Shown: positions 15,971 through 16,496 of the stretch, piece after piece
How positions within the stretch are numbered: the stretch's first letter is position 1
Layout: every line of letters starts with the position of its first letter
From: Zygnema cylindricum
Lineage: Eukaryota; Streptophyta; Zygnematophyceae; Zygnematales; Zygnemataceae
Assembly (NCBI GenBank): GCA_037447655.1
Contig: JBBHKE010002872.1
Coordinates: 55,196-71,691 of the forward strand
DNA length: 16,496 nucleotides
Direction of reading: 5' to 3'
Notes under the pieces: model-generated
The model's database searches: none
The model's input: the letters and a program-made list of their open reading frames with translations, nothing else
What the model was told of the DNA's origin: nothing
Made by a program: the position numbers and the translations under genes

Positions 15971-16496
15971 GAACAATTACCGTTATTTACGCTAATTGAG
16001 AATTTGATTTTTTTCAAAAAAAACATACATTCTAATTTTTTACGTATACCAATTTGGTTTTTTATTTTAAATTAAATACCCGCCCCAAACATGTGAACAC
16101 TAACTTATGTAGTCTTCCAATTTTGTTGAAAAAGTACGCCGTCACGTAATGTATCTATTCGTATGTGTTAGACTATTGTAGAGCAATTAAGCGTCAGCGC
16201 TACGCCGTAAAGCGTACATTTTTAGTTAAGTTGTAGGATCTGTAAGTTATACAGTTTGAATGATAACGCAACGATTGTGGACAAAAAAGTTGGTTCCTTG
16301 TCCATTGTTCCTCCATACTGTACGTTAATAAGGGTTCTTAACGCTAATAATGGCGCTATGATTTGTTTTATTAGAGTAAATTGATGCTAATATGTGTCTT
16401 AACTCTAAATAGGTTGTACTCCAATAAGTATCTTCGGCTTGTGACCGGTATTAGCGTTAATGTTATCATGTATTAGAGTAAACATTTATTCTAAAT
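15971..16496. other. Flanking AT-rich DNA with inverted repeats, no gene
   Basis: No coding sequence is seen. TTAACGCTAATA (16338-16349) is the exact reverse complement of TATTAGCGTTAA (16449-16460). TTAGAGTAAA occurs near 16371 and 16462, with ACTCTAA between them. A related word, TTTACGCTAATTGAG, lies near 15978. These may be sub-terminal repeats of an element continuing past the window. Confidence 0.45.

Noticed and set aside
1-16496. CRISPR array, bacterial operons or ribosome binding sites
   Set aside because: No regularly spaced repeats with unique spacers and no prokaryotic gene layout; all signs are eukaryotic plant repeats.

Overview
The window looks like repeat-dense nuclear DNA from a land plant, probably one with a large genome. 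The signs are degenerate TTTAGGG/TTAGGG telomere-like arrays, decayed Ty3/gypsy and Ty1/copia polyproteins of plant type, a tRNA-derived SINE-like unit and a small TIR element. No intact protein-coding gene is supported. Most open frames are short, have no recognisable domain and are shadows. The species cannot be told from the sequence.

Layout. 1-650: two adjacent minus-strand frames that read like an unrecognised protein broken by a frameshift, with two 23-bp tandem duplications. 690-1450: a polypyrimidine tract, a cluster of TTGAC words and three exact copies of TGACGTGGCA. 1021-1931: a degenerate interstitial telomere-like region ending in a canonical G-quadruplex motif. 2199-2832: a T21 run, then two related G-rich blocks flanking an AT-only island. 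About 3365-5126 and 14880-15970: two long, diverged direct repeats. They are best read as the LTRs of one old, inactive gypsy element on the minus strand, whose pol remains (linker, RT, RNase H, integrase) fill 8160-5207.

The gypsy element is a host for later insertions. A 501-bp hAT-like non-autonomous element (4391-4891) sits in the left repeat, and the right repeat preserves the empty site. A copia fragment on the opposite strand (8265-9505 and 10563-10967) interrupts the gypsy upstream part. The copia integrase is missing, and about 1 kb of unrelated DNA, including a Pol III-like SINE unit (10181-10405), lies between its two parts. 10970-14880 has no recognisable coding sequence. It holds an ACGT-rich tandem repeat with a TATA box, a second promoter-like segment with CRE/G-box palindromes, TATA and AATAAA, small tandem repeats and a GC-rich CATGCA-rich patch.

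All pol genes are dead: catalytic residues are replaced and there are many stops and frameshifts, several explained by C-to-T or G-to-A changes as expected after long-term cytosine methylation. I found no new enzymatic or defence system. The most informative items are the nested insertion record with its empty site, the Pol III-like unit and the structured non-coding repeats.
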